Assembly (NCBI GenBank): GCA_022836615.1
Contig: MU405464.1
Location: 1 to 24,083, forward strand
Direction of reading: 5' to 3'
DNA length: 24,083 bases
Origin: Annulohypoxylon bovei var. microspora
Taxonomy: Eukaryota; Ascomycota; Sordariomycetes; Xylariales; Hypoxylaceae
Shown here: positions 10,217 through 19,900 of the stretch, in pieces
How the letters are laid out: each line of letters opens with the position of its first letter
How positions within the stretch are numbered: the stretch's first letter is position 1
The notes under the pieces: model-generated
The model's database searches: none
What the model was told of the DNA's origin: nothing
What the model saw: the letters and a program-made list of their open reading frames with translations, nothing else
Translations under genes and position numbers: made by a program

Positions 10217-10243
10217 ATCGTCGACCATGATATCGACGTACCA
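10217..10243 (+). repeat. 27-bp hairpin repeat, isolated first copy
   Basis: This copy has stem CGTCG, ten-base loop ACCATGATAT and stem CGACG, followed by TACCA. It lies between the two A blocks, about 330 bases upstream of the five clustered copies at 10571-10739. Confidence 0.65.
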
Positions 10244-10260
10244 AACAGCAACACCAAATA

Positions 10261-10379
10261 GCGAAAGCGAGACGTTTGCCAGTTTTCCTCTAAACGCACC
10301 AACGGCACCAACAGCACCAACAGCTCTCCCAATGAGCCAGCCGTTTCTTTTACACATATTGTAAAAGCGACCCAGTCAA
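10261..10379 (+). repeat. Duplicated block A, copy 2, with 9-bp tandem expansion
   Basis: This is the second copy of the block at 10074. It contains three tandem nonamers (GCACCAACG, GCACCAACA, GCACCAACA; 10297-10323) where copy 1 has a single related GCGCCAGCA. Both copies end in GAGCCAG-CGTT-TT followed by a CCAGTCAA word. Confidence 0.65.
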
Positions 10380-10570
10380 CCAGGCAGTCAACGAGCTTCA
10401 AATCTCAGTCAAAGATCGCTCGTCACCGACCCTCCAAAGGCACCCTTTTAGATCTTAATCACAGACCATTCCTTACGAGTCTTCCAAAGGCACTTCTTTA
10501 GTCAACAGTACAGTTGCCTAAATTCTCGGACCTACATCCTGACAGATCTTACACCATCAACAACAATAAA

Positions 10571-10739
10571 ATCGTCGACCATAGCACCGACGTACCAACA
10601 AGAACAACAAATCGCCGACCATATCATCGGCGTACCCACTGATAAATCGTTGACCATACCACCAACACGAACAAGAGATCGTCGACCACACCATCGACGT
10701 ACCATTCAACAAATCGACGACCATATTATCGGCGTACCA
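10571..10739 (+). repeat. Cluster of five 27-bp hairpin repeats
   Basis: Copies start at 10571, 10611, 10646, 10678 and 10713 (spacings 40, 35, 32, 35). Each has a 5-base left arm, a 10-base loop beginning ACCA and a 5-base right arm, with most followed by TACCA or TACCC. Arm pairs are CGTCG/CGACG (10571, 10678), CGCCG/CGGCG (10611), CGTTG/CAACA (10646) and CGACG/CGGCG (10713). Changes in one arm are usually matched in the other. The array ends 14 bases before the zinc-finger ATG at 10754. Spacings are not multiples of three, so it is not coding. It could be a set of DNA-binding sites or RNA hairpins in the leader. Confidence 0.7.
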
Positions 10740-10753
10740 GGCTAAAAGTCACG

Positions 10754-11152
10754 ATGCCACACACCGAAAAGGAGTCTACGCCTTCCCCAAAGCCCACCAA
10801 ACAAGACGAACCTCACGCCAAGCCTGCCACTGAACAAGAGCCCAAGCCTTCCTCGCTACCTATCAAGTCACGTACGAACTGTGATAGGTGCCACAAGCAG
10901 TTCAAATCGCGTAATAAACTCATGAAACATGTCTACTCTAAAACATGCACTAGCACGCTCGAGTCGACCGGCAAATTGTCAACCATATCGTCGACAAGCC
11001 AGTTAGAAGAGATGAAAATGTTGCGAGCAGACATTGCTATGATACGTGATGAGCAGGAAAAACTACGTAACGAACTGCGTAATGAATTGAAGAAGGTCCG
11101 CCGTGAGATACGTGACGCGGTCAAAGAAGTAGTCGGAACTGATTCGGATTGA
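10754..11152 (+). CDS. Small zinc-finger/coiled-coil protein in a repeat island
   Basis: The 132-residue product has three parts. Residues 1-40 are Lys/Pro/Glu-rich and likely disordered. Residues 43-65 hold a single finger, CDRCHKQF...LMKHVYSKTC, with C-x2-C-x12-H-x5-C spacing, a C2HC variant of the classical C2H2 finger. Residues 83-126 are strongly charged heptad-like sequence (LEEMKMLRADIAMIRDEQEKL and on) that should form a coiled coil and allow dimerisation. There is no polymerase, integrase or transposase domain. It is surrounded by repeats R and A, by hairpin repeats directly upstream, and by an LTR-like segment 12 bases downstream, so it is probably carried by a mobile element. A nucleic-acid-binding role, for example as a Gag-like or regulatory protein of the element, is inference. 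It may also be an ordinary small host gene. Confidence 0.55.
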   Translation: MPHTEKESTPSPKPTKQDEPHAKPATEQEPKPSSLPIKSRTNCDRCHKQFKSRNKLMKHVYSKTCTSTLESTGKLSTISSTSQLEEMKMLRADIAMIRDEQEKLRNELRNELKKVRREIRDAVKEVVGTDSD

Positions 11153-11163
11153 ACCTGGCCAAG

Positions 11164-11280
11164 TGTCAGGGTATAAGGGGCCAGAGGGCCAGGGTAGCTA
11201 TCACGTGGGTCTAGCGAGGTCCAAGCGCAAGTGGTGGTCTATATATAAGGGGGCGAAGCCCCCTTTAGTTTTAAGGGAGG
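11164..11280 (+). mobile_element. LTR-like segment
   Basis: The segment begins TGTCAGGG, has a CACGTG (11212-11217), a TATATATAA box (11240-11248) and directly after it a perfect 8-bp hairpin (AAGGGGGC, loop GAA, GCCCCCTT; 11247-11265). The combination resembles a fungal LTR promoter and shares its elements with 10-59 of this window. No matching second LTR, polypurine tract or primer-binding site was found, so the call is tentative. Confidence 0.3.
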
Positions 11281-11417
11281 GGTAAGCGTTATTAAGGTCA
11301 ACCATGCTACCCATTTGCAGCGAGTCACCTGCGTAGTACTAGTGCTATCTCCTAGTCGTTCACCTTGTGCAAGACCTAAAATCAAGGGTAGTTCCCCCCC
11401 TGACACCAAGCAGGGTA

Positions 11418-11694
11418 TCCCCACGACCGCCAGACATGGGTCCAAAAAGCATCCACTGAAACCAGCCCTTCTAGCCAATTAAAAGACAATTTACGAGAAA
11501 CTAAACATGGTATAAAGTAATTAACCAATCACATTCAACGTTTATGCTTTCCCCATGTCCTTCATGAAGTGAAGGCTTTAACCTTTTAAGGAAAATCGAT
11601 AAGGAATTACAAGGTTGGAATTTGATTTTTAATTGGCCGACACAAGTGTTTTTTAGTGGATGCTTTTTGGACCCATGTCTGGCGGTCGTGGGGA
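11418..11694. mobile_element. MITE with TA target-site duplication
   Basis: A 277-bp element has perfect 40-bp terminal inverted repeats (11418-11457 and 11655-11694) that begin TCCCCACGACCGCCAGACAT. Both ends are flanked by TA (11416-11417 and 11695-11696), as expected for Tc1/mariner-type insertion. A further inverted match, GCCAATTAAAA, lies inside (about 11474-11484 and the complementary 11628-11638). The interior has no ORF. It is a non-autonomous element that depended on a transposase elsewhere. It sits about 200 bases from the 3' end of the NmrA-like gene and just left of repeat R copy 2. Confidence 0.8.
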
Positions 11695-11702
11695 TAATGG
11701 CT

Positions 11703-11818
11703 CAGCAACCACTTTAGGTAGATGTCAATAGTAACCTAATACAGAATCAATCACAAGTATCCCATCTAGTCCGCCAGTCTCATCTATCGGCACGATACCA
11801 CAGACTTCGGCGCACACA
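11703..11818 (+). repeat. Diverged direct repeat R, copy 2
   Basis: This is the counterpart of 9891-10040 in the same orientation, running from CAGCAACCACTTTAGG to GATACCACAGACTTCGG. It begins a few bases after the MITE. It lacks the roughly 35-base insert present in copy 1. Confidence 0.6.
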
Positions 11819-11899
11819 GGCTGGGTTGTCCCTATAGATATAATAGTATGGGTATCGTTGGGTTAACTAGTTCCATGGCCTAATCTTCTCACTGCGCCC

Positions 11900-12954
11900 C
11901 TAGACATTGTGACCGACATTGGACATTGCAACAGCCAACTGGTCCTTCGGAACAATTCTGAAGTAATCTTCCCAATTTACGGGTTTCACCTGGGGATATT
12001 TGCCATTATCAAGTTGAGGTCCAATCAAGGTCTGTCCATTGATCATGTAGTATTTGAAGAAGCTATGGTACTGTAAGCTTGAGATAGGAGATGTATATAG
12101 AAACGCTCTATACTTACAGGAACAAGTATGAGAGGAGATTCTGGGGGTCTTTTCCTCGTTGCTCATTCATGTACTTGGATAAATCGTCCAACGAGCCCTC
12201 GCACTCAATTTTAGGCTTCACACCGTAGACTCGTTCGAACGATGCAGCTATCTCGTGGAACGTAGACCGCCCGCCGACGACTATAGATAGATAGGTATAT
12301 TCTGTAAGCTTCCACTTACAATTATATCATATTCAAGGATAACTCACGTTTCTGAATACCGACGGCATCCTTGTCTAAGCAGACAGAAGCCGTGTATTCG
12401 GCTGCATTCCGGTAGGTAGTACCCTCCATGACCTCGTCGCCCGTGCCCCAGTACTTCAGGCTCGTGGTGGCGGCATCGTAGAGGCCAAAACGGGGGCCGA
12501 AGAATCCGTCAGTGAACATGCCAACCAGGATATGTACGCCCTTGACCTTGTCCTGCGCATCTAGGTATGCCTTGACGAGAATCATGGCGTCTTTAGGGAA
12601 TAACTGTCCTAGCTTGAGCTTAGTGTAGTCAAAGGACCAGTCCGAAGCAACGTAGCGCGGAACGCCCTCGGCGGCGCATGCGTCGATGAGAAACTTCTGT
12701 CCGTCGACCATCAACTTCGGTTCGCCCAGGTAGCAGCAGACTACGATATCGCAACCGGCGACGAAGGACCGGATGGCAGGCTCGTCGTAGGCATCTCCCT
12801 TCACGAGCTGCACCTTGGAAGAAAAGGATTGTGGAACTTTAGAAGGGTCGCGGCAGTACCCCTTGATAGTGACGTTGGAATTCTTCAGGAGAATTGACGT
12901 GAGTTCGCGAGCGAACTTTCCAGTGATTCCGGCGATTCCAACTGTGACAGACAT
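11900..12954 (-). CDS. NmrA-like / isoflavone-reductase-like NAD(P)-binding protein
   Basis: The product is about 315 residues of the atypical short-chain dehydrogenase (NmrA) family, either an NAD(P)H-dependent reductase or a redox-sensing regulator. Exons are 12954-12348, 12280-12118 and 12077-11900. The N-terminus carries the Rossmann motif GIAGITG (6-12), then GYCRDP and a DVVV-like strand (GCDIVVCCYLGE), and YVASDWSFDYTKL. Exon 2 gives LVGGRSTFHEIAASFERVYGVKP and exon 3 gives YMINGQT...YPQVKPVNWEDYF, both family-like. The Met at 12954 is preferred over one at 13020, because homologs begin a few residues before the glycine motif. Intron 1 (12281-12347, GTGAGT...TATAG) is good. Intron 2 is unusual: the in-frame form is only 40 nt (12078-12117), while the better acceptor at 12071 puts exon 3 out of frame. 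It lies on the same strand as the PKS, about 1 kb downstream, and could act on its product. Confidence 0.8.
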
Positions 12955-13951
12955 CTTGATATTAAAGTACCTATTCGGTATGAAATGAGCAGCGAAGTGG
13001 TTTGACTTCAAGAAGGGCATGTAGCTATCTTTTTACACCTCCTACGTAGGGGGCTGGCTGGGGAGTCGGAGTCCCGTAGCACCGATACGGGATGCGCTGG
13101 TCTTGCAGAGCGTTTCCATGACGTACCACCGAATTATATAAAATCCCAATAGCTTACAATTAGGTAAGTGAAGGTGACCTTCGAGGGAAACTTGAGTACT
13201 TGTATGAGTTAAGAAAGGACTAACTATGGAATTCTTAATGGGTAAGATACATAATTTACTTCTTTCCTAAAAGTCCTTGCATAATGCATGGTTATGTACA
13301 TCCAAACAATATTCGTCCGTTTATGGTACGCGACCCGTAGGTAATCAGCTAATTCACACTAAATGCTTCGGTGGACGGGTGCGAAAACCTCCGCTACACT
13401 CTCAAGCCTGTGGGCGGTCATTAATTCAACATATGCAGCGGAACAAACCGGAAGCAACGCTACGCCATGTTCCAGCACAGAGACACAGAAAAAAGCAATG
13501 AGCTTGTATTATAATACATGCGAAGACGTCTCTAATAGATGTGTGCGCCTACTATTAACATGTCGGGAGGTCATTATGTAATGGCTTTACACCGAATATA
13601 GTGAAACTGAGGCATTCAATCCGAAGGATATGGATTATTCTCAACCCAGATTTAAACTAGTTATGTAACTCTTCCATAACTGAATCGACTTTACAACCTC
13701 TACGACACTTTACAATGTGTAATTCTAAGAGAGTACGAAGTAAGTCACCTATGCACAGAAGACAAAACAGTATTGTTAATCTATAAAAAATTCAGGATTG
13801 CTCTAACTGAAGTATCTAAAACATAAAATTCATTCGTAAAAATAAAATAAAAATACCCGCCAGATCCGATAGCCCAAGATAGAAACATTTACTATACATC
13901 ATAATGAAACATGAGAGCATTATCTTTTTTTATCCTTTCTTCTTTACTTTT
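12955..13951. other. Intergenic region between PKS 3' end and reductase promoter
   Basis: About 1 kb of AT-rich DNA with no supported gene. The left part is the upstream region of the minus-strand NmrA-like gene; the right part (about 13780-13951) is the A/T-rich 3' region of the PKS. The short open frames at 13277-13581 overlap in different frames and have no recognisable domain. Confidence 0.5.
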
Positions 13952-16900
13952 TTAGTTCTTGCCGTTATCAGACACGGCTGAGCTCTGTGGTTGTGTTGTT
14001 ACCAGAGAGTCGACACCGAGCTCCGAATCGCTTAGTACTGAGTCGGGGGTGTTCTCTCCGCTAGCGTTCGACTCGGTGTCCTCCTTAGCAGACTCCTCGT
14101 CCGACTTGATGTCGGCGTCGACGACGTTGGGGATAAGCTCGGGTGATATACGAGTGGCGGTGTCTTCGATCATGTCTTCGACTGAGGCACCACCTAGTAG
14201 CTTCAGCACAGGCAAGTCGAGATCCAACTCGCGTGTGAACCACAGTCTCATGTCGACAGCCATGAGCGAGTCGATACCCAGCTCGATGAGCGACATGTTA
14301 GGCGAAATGCTGTTATCCTCAGGGCGCATGCCAAGGAGTTTGTATAGAGTAGCAATAAGACCAGCTGTGTGATAATGTTAGTCACTGTATAATTACGAAC
14401 TGTAGCAGGGATAAATGAGAACTTACCAAGTAGTACTGTCTTAACACCTTCCATAGTAGTCTGGTCCTTAAGTTGTGACCTGACAGAGACAGCGCCACCA
14501 TCCTCGCCACCAGCAGTGCGGGCCTTGACCTTCTTGAAGTAGGAGAATCGGGGAACCTCCAACCAAGGGGGAGGGTTCTCGGCATCCGGGTCACCTGGCC
14601 TGACGGCGGAAGAGATATCGTGGCAGGTGTCGGCAGGCGCGTCGGGTGTGCCGGCCAAGACGGCCTCGGCGAAGAACTGGAGGTAGTCCCATTCAGAGAT
14701 GTTGGAGTAACCCATCTTCTCGAGACGGTCCATGAGAGTGGCCTCACGACGGGTGATGTAACCGATACCGTAGATACCAGCAAGGTTCATGACGGAACCG
14801 GCAAGACCGCGGCGGCGACGGTTCTCCACAATACCAGCCATGAAACCGTTGGAAGATGCGTAAGGAGATTGACCAATGTTACCAGTCAACCAGGCAAGGG
14901 AAGAGAAGACGATGAAGAAGTCGAGAGTGGGCTGCTGGAAGAGGGCATCCAAGTGTCGGGTACCTTCCACCTTGGGTCTGATAGTAGCGTTGAAGTCCTC
15001 ATAAGGTTGAGAGGCGAGCAGCTGGTCGTTGAGCACCATGGCACCGTTGCAAACACCTACAATGGGAGGGCAGGTCTGGTTGATGATGGCATAAGTCTCT
15101 AGTACGGACTCGGCGGAAGTGATATCCATGGGCAGGGCAACGATGTTAGCACCGGCAGCCTTCATATTCTTGAGCCACTCCTCGTCAAGCTTGGGCTTTC
15201 GTGAAGTCATGACGATGTGCTTAGCACCACGCTGGACCATCCATCGAGCAAGCGACAAACCAAGCTCACCGGTAAGACCAGCAAGCCAATAAGTCTTGTC
15301 CGATCGGAATTGGACGATGTTCTCAGGAGGAGAGAGCTTAACTGAAGCCGCCTGCTGCGAGGTCCAGTTGGCAACTGCGAACGTGGAGTCCTCAGCATTG
15401 CGCTTGTATCCGGGCACGAGGTCAAGAACAAGCTCCTGGACGCGCTCAGTAGTGTCCAGCGTGGCTGCGTGTGACTCGAAGAAGTCCCGCGCCTGCTGGA
15501 GCAGTTCAGAGGTAGTCTCAGTGCTTGACTGGGGCTCGACGATGGCCTTGTTGCTGAAACCGTTTGCAAGGTTCAGGCGACGGACACTAGCGGGCAACTG
15601 TGCTTCGATGCGAGCACCAATACGGGCGGAGTCCTCAGCATCAGTGAAGTACACATAGCTGGACAGAGTCCGGGGAATGACGCTCTGGATGGTTCGCCTT
15701 TGAGCAGAGGGGTGGATGTATTGAACGCCCTCGGCGTGGTCCTTGTTGGAAGTGGTGAAGCTGACGTTAATGTCGCGGTGCGCGGAAAGGTCCTTAAGGA
15801 CAGCGGCGGCAAGGCTGGTGGGCTCGTGAGCAAGGAGAGAAGTACCCTTGGGGGTGCTAGACAAAATGAAGTCTCCTAGGACAACGTTGGCAGCAGCCAC
15901 GAGCAGGCTAGTGTCCTGCTCATCAGAGACATCGACCGAAACGGTCCAACTCTTAGGGACAGAGACAACGGATTGCTGAGTCTCGGAGAGAGCGAGAACC
16001 TTCTTGTCACCAGCAACCAGGCGACCGACGATGAGGTAGAGAGAACCAACCGAGGGAATGGTTAAGGCAGCCAGGGAAGAGCGGTGCACCTTAATGTCAA
16101 CATAACCTTGCTTGGATGCAACAGCCCAGGCAGGAGTGCGAACCTCGCGCAGTTCCGAAACTCCAGCTTGAGTGTCGACGGCCACGACAGTGTCCTTGAG
16201 AGGCACTTCGCTGCGGATGGTGCGGCGGGAAGAGTTGTAACGGTTGTCCAGACGGATGCAAGGAATGCATCGTGGGATGGTCGGCTTGCCTTCAATGACA
16301 CGAATTTCTCGCTCCATGACCCAAGATGGGACATACGGCGTAGCGAAAGACTTCCAGGTGCTAGCAACATGCATCCGGAGTAAAGTCTCAGCGACATACT
16401 TAGCATCAACCTTAGCCCTCTCGGAGTAATCAATGAACTGCAGGCGAAGGTCAGGCTTCTCGTGGACCATGCATCGTCCGACACCAACCATCATGTTGCT
16501 GAAGGCGTTGTAGACACCCGCGCCGTGAGTTAGCCATAGCACGTTGAGAGCTTTCTCCGTCAAAGTCTGGATAGCGGTCCACTTAGCCTCAGTGAAGGGG
16601 TGGAAGACAGACTCGTCGAGTTCGGTAAAGACAAGCACAAGCTGCTTGGAGCCAAAGTCGCCTTCTTTCAGATTCTCGAAGCGGTCAACGATCTGTACCT
16701 CAGAAGCATAGGGCTCCAAGGCAGCGAGAGTTTCAGCCTGGACCTTGGCAGAGAACTCGCTCTCGCCAGAGACAACGAGCAACTTGGGCAGCTTGATCAG
16801 ATCAGCTTCCGCCTCGAGAGGCTGGCGGATGAGCTTCATCTGGACGTCAACAGCTTGGGTGAGCATGATGCTCAAAGGCACACCGTACCAGTTAGTCTCG

Positions 16901-19900
16901 GGAGTAGCAGTGTCAATGCCTGAGAAACCAGTCTTGCGCATGACGGCATTCCAACCCTCTTGCGGCAGTAGAGGGTGAAGCTGTCGTCCATCAGCCTCAC
17001 CAACCCACCATTCGGCTAGAGTACCGAACATGTAGGACGGTGCGACGGCGCTAGTGTCGGTGAACTCAAGCAGGAGCAATTGCCCACCAGGCTTGAGAAG
17101 CTTGCGAACGTTAGTCAGTGTCTTCTCGAGCTCGGCAGTGGCGTGGAGACCCTTGGAAGCAATGACGAGGTCGTATCCGCCCTCGATAATGTTCTGCTCC
17201 GGAGCTTCCTGCTCAACATCAAAGGTCTTGTAAATGAACTTCTCCGACTGCTCCCTGAAGACTTCCGAGGCATAGTCGAAGTTGTCCGCAGTGAGGTCGG
17301 TGTAAGTGTAAGAACCAAAGCTGTCGCCGAGAGTGTTCATGACGGCCTCAGTGACGAAACCCTTTCCGGCACCAATCTCGAGAATCTCCATATTCCTCAA
17401 CTTATGGGCGAGTTGTCCTACGAGATCAGCGACGTAGCCATTGTACTCAGTGCTACCGAAGCTGTTCTTGTACACTTGATCCATCAACTTAGGGTCAAGA
17501 GGTGCGACCTCTCCACGAATGAATGAAACAAGGTTCTTGCCCAGAGTCTTGAGGTGACGGAAGCCGCTGTTGGACTTCGCGAACTTGTTAATGCGCTCCT
17601 CAAGATCGGAAGTGTCATTGAGCCATTCCTTCTTGACCGTTGCGTGAGTGCCTGCAGCTGCCTCGTCGATAACGGAACCGACCCAGGCGAGGTACTTCTT
17701 AGGGTGCCAAGCAAGCTCCTCGCGCTCCTCAGCGGTGATGGAGTCGAACAGCTTCTTCATGTAGTAGAAGCAAGCACGTTCGAAGAACTCAGCATCCTCA
17801 GTCCAGTTAGCACCGGCCTTCCAGAACTCGGTAAACTTGCGGGCAGCGTTAGGCTTCTCGATGCCCCAGACAGTTTCGGTCATCTTCTGAGTATCGGCCT
17901 GAGCCGTCACCTGGGTGACAGGGGTGACGTGGAGACCCTCAATAAGCAGAAGAGCGTTGCCCTCGGAATCGAAGACATCGATGTCACCAGCGACCTCATG
18001 GGAAGCCGGGTCGATAGTAACACTGGCATCGAAAGGAAGATCAGTTCCCAAGCAAGAAGTCTTCTCGCTCAAGTACGGGTTGATGCGGATCGAGCGGATA
18101 ATGGTGGGAACCATCAACGTCCAAAGTTGACCATCACCAGGAGCACCAATAGCTCCGAACATTCCCTGGAAGGCAACGTCGAGAGGCGCAGGGTGAACAG
18201 CTAGCTCAGTCTCGTAGCCCTTAGCAGCGTCAATGTGGATCGTACCTGATGCCTGCTCAGTAGCGCGTCGCAGGGAGGTGACACCCTCGAACATCTCGCT
18301 ATAGTTGTATCCAAGTTTAGCAAGCGAGTTGTAGAAGATCTCAGTGTCGATATCAGTCATCTTCTTCTTGTCTTGGCTGGGGTCTCGCGAGGGAAGCGTA
18401 TCATCAGAGCCGTATCCGAGACGCAGGATGACCTTGGCAGTTGAGGTCGTGATAGGAGAGGCGTCCTTGGTCGGGCAAGTCTCACAGACGAAGTCGGCGG
18501 TCATGAGGCGAGCAGTGTCATCGCGGTAGAAGTTTGACAGAGAGACTAGAGATTCAACACCGATTGTCTCATCCATGAATCCAACAGCACGCTGGATGGT
18601 AAGATCTTGGAGCTCAATCTGAGAAACCTCCTCGTCATTCTCGTTCGCAAGAATTCTGGAAGCCTCAATGGCCATGCTGGCAAAACCGGCACCAGGGAAG
18701 ATGGTCTGACCCTGGATCTGGTGACCACGGAGCCAAGACAACTCACCCGGCTTAATGAAGTTGCGCCATCGGAAAACGTTCTCACCAGCCTCAAGGCGCA
18801 CACCAAGAAGCTCGTGCTGGCTCGACGGCCGGAATCGCATAGCCTTTGACAGACGGGATTCAGCCCAGTAGGTCTGACCGTGATCCCAGGCGTAACCGGG
18901 GATGGTCTTCAGAAACTCTGGCTTGTCGCTTTCAGTAGCAGCGAACAGAGCATCGGTTTCGCTGACCTTGACAGCAGAGGTACCAATATGGGCCCAGATG
19001 GCAGCAACACCCTCGGAGAATGCCTCGACATCGTTAGAGCCTCGGGCAAGGACACCAGAGTAGGGAACCTCAGTTCCAGTGACCTCCTCAAGAACCTGGC
19101 TGGCAGGACCCTTAAGAGCAGCATGAGCACCGACTTCGAGAGCTAAGGCAGGGGTGCCGACAGTCTCGAGGGCCTTCTGCAGGGCCTGCGAGAATAGCAC
19201 AGGCTGCAGAAGGTTGTCGCGCCAGTAAGAATCCTTCAGAACATCTGCCATCGCGTCTGAGACTTCCTCACCACCAAGAACCGAGGAGAACCAGCGGCAC
19301 TTTCCGTTTCCGGGAAGAGCCTTGGTTCCAATACGGGCCATGGCGTCCATGTACGGCTCCGCACAGGGCTCCATGTGGTGGGAGTGGTAGGCAGTGTCAA
19401 CCTTGAGGGCACGGACGAATTTCTTCTCATCCTCAAAGATGAACTTGGCGCGGTCAATCGCCGTCTTGTCACCGGATAGCGTGACGCTAGCAGGAGAGTT
19501 GCTAGCAGCAACGGTGAAACGACCGTGGCGAGCCATGGTGGGTAGCTCGGCCAACTCGGCGGCATCCTCCATTGAGGTACCGACAGCCAACATAGAACCT
19601 TGGCCTAGGTCGGTGCCACCAGCCAGCTTTCCGTAGAGACCACGGTAGTAGGCAATTCGAACAGCGTCAGTGGCAGTAAGGAAGCCGGCAGCGTATGCAG
19701 CACCGATCTCACCACTGGAGTGACCAACCACAACGTCGAATGAAACACCGAGGCGAGCCAGCATGTCAACGAGGATAATTTGCACAACAGTGCAAAGGGG
19801 CTGAGAGAAGGTTCCCTCCATGACACGGGAGTCATCAGCAGCCTTAGAGAGCTCCTCCTTAAGGGACCACTCAGGGCGGTCACCCTCGGGAAGGCTGTTG

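Noticed and set aside
10571..10739. CRISPR-like array
   Set aside because: This is a eukaryotic context, and the spacers are short and uneven (5-13 bases) between 27-bp repeats; the hairpin pattern fits a repeat family instead.
11239..11478. Minus-strand frame across the LTR-like segment and MITE end
   Set aside because: Its sequence is made of the inverted repeat and flanking repeat DNA; there is no protein-like signature.
9891..11818. R copies as intact LTRs of a complete retrotransposon
   Set aside because: No reverse transcriptase, integrase, primer-binding site or matching outer boundaries; the copies are short and diverged.
12955..13020. Upstream Met at 13020 as the NmrA-like start
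   Set aside because: It adds 22 residues without family similarity; the Met at 12954 places the GIAGITG motif at the usual distance from the N-terminus.
14620..15102. Long plus-strand frames opposite the PKS (also near 17080-18204 and 20733-21364)
   Set aside because: These are antisense shadows of the strongly codon-biased PKS; they carry no known domain and lie fully inside confirmed PKS domains.
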